Shown: positions 63,831 to 64,000 of the stretch, piece by piece
Layout of the letters: every line of letters begins with the position of its first letter
Numbering within the stretch: position 1 is the first letter of the stretch
NCBI RefSeq assembly: GCF_003286085.1
Contig: NW_020825429.1
Coordinates: 248,001-312,000 of the forward strand
Source: Drosophila persimilis
Taxonomy: Eukaryota > Arthropoda > Insecta > Diptera > Drosophilidae
DNA: 64,000 nt
Direction: 5' to 3'
The notes under the pieces: model-generated
What the model was told of the DNA's origin: nothing
The model's database searches: none
Seen by the model: the letters and a program-made list of their open reading frames with translations, nothing else
Program-made: the position numbers and the translations under genes

Positions 63831-64000
63831 ATTTCACCATAATAACGAAGATATCTTTTTGTACTCTTGGTCCAACCCACATGATATCATTTAAACTTTT
63901 ATTGTTTGTGGTTTTTGCTGAGGCATCGAAAACCACTCTCAGCTTTGTCGTTAGACTGCAATCTCTTATGACTCCTTGATGGGGCAAATAATATTTCCCA
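63831..64000 (-). pseudogene. pol: BEL-1 pol, start of RT
   Basis: Minus strand: LPHQGVIRDCSLTTKLRV, VFDASAKTTNNKSLNDIM, VGPRVQKDIFVIMVKWR, the first RT motifs of BEL/Pao. Cut at its C-terminal side by BEL-2 and resumed at 57411. Continues past the right edge of the window. Confidence 0.85.

Overview
The window is a stretch of Drosophila heterochromatin built almost wholly from nested, broken transposable elements. I found no intact host gene, tRNA or rRNA. The fly assignment rests on DINE-1/INE-1 Helentron-type repeats, errantivirus (insect gypsy-type) pol/env pieces, BEL/Pao elements, and an LOA-clade retrotransposon ending in a CCTAACC-type tail. The long (about 1.1 kb) DINE-1 form resembles the ISY/ISX elements of the obscura group (D. 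pseudoobscura/D. miranda) as I remember them. I therefore favour an obscura-group fly, perhaps Y or neo-Y sequence; that species call is inference.

Layout. 1-2125: 3' part of a GC-rich Ty3/gypsy element ('family K': LTR end GGTTCGTTACA, tRNA-Lys primer site seen near 48 kb). 2126-10321: AT-rich errantivirus 1 (integrase, env, 3' LTR), whose env is split by a CR1/jockey-type non-LTR fragment; near the tail of that fragment lie a tandemly duplicated unidentified sequence (3556-6260) and a DINE-1. 10466-11132: DINE-1. 11133-11952: RNase H part of an old minus-strand BEL/Pao element (BEL-1). 11966-17717: LOA-clade element, copy 1, with a DINE-1 inside. 17718-39790: remnant of errantivirus 2 leading into seven tandem units of about 2.98 kb, each a DINE-1 piece fused to an antisense integrase/env piece. 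39791-40919: family K LTR. 40920-46900: Osvaldo/Ulysses-like gypsy element (gag zinc knuckles to 3' LTR). 46905-47999: inverted pol fragment. 48000-52266: more family K (PBS and gag start, then two inverted LTR regions). 52267-53710: two DINE-1 flanking a short BEL-like gag piece. 53711-56747: LOA copy 2. 56761-64000: reverse-transcriptase part of BEL-1, itself split by a nearly complete 6.4 kb BEL/Pao element (BEL-2) with near-identical 398-bp LTRs.

How the pieces relate. A 13-bp sequence lies just left of LOA copy 1 (11953-11965) and again just right of LOA copy 2 (56748-56760), and both sites sit in the same BEL-1 pol gene. About 44.8 kb therefore lies inside one old retrotransposon: an LOA insertion later opened up, most simply by recombination between DINE-1 copies. 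The most novel structure is the composite satellite at 17996-38875. All units share the same internal junction, the same integrase frameshift and the same env stop, so it was amplified from one already dead founder, and its left edge still shows the founder locus. Nothing here looks able to encode a complete working element; BEL-2 comes closest, with an open pol frame but a broken gag.
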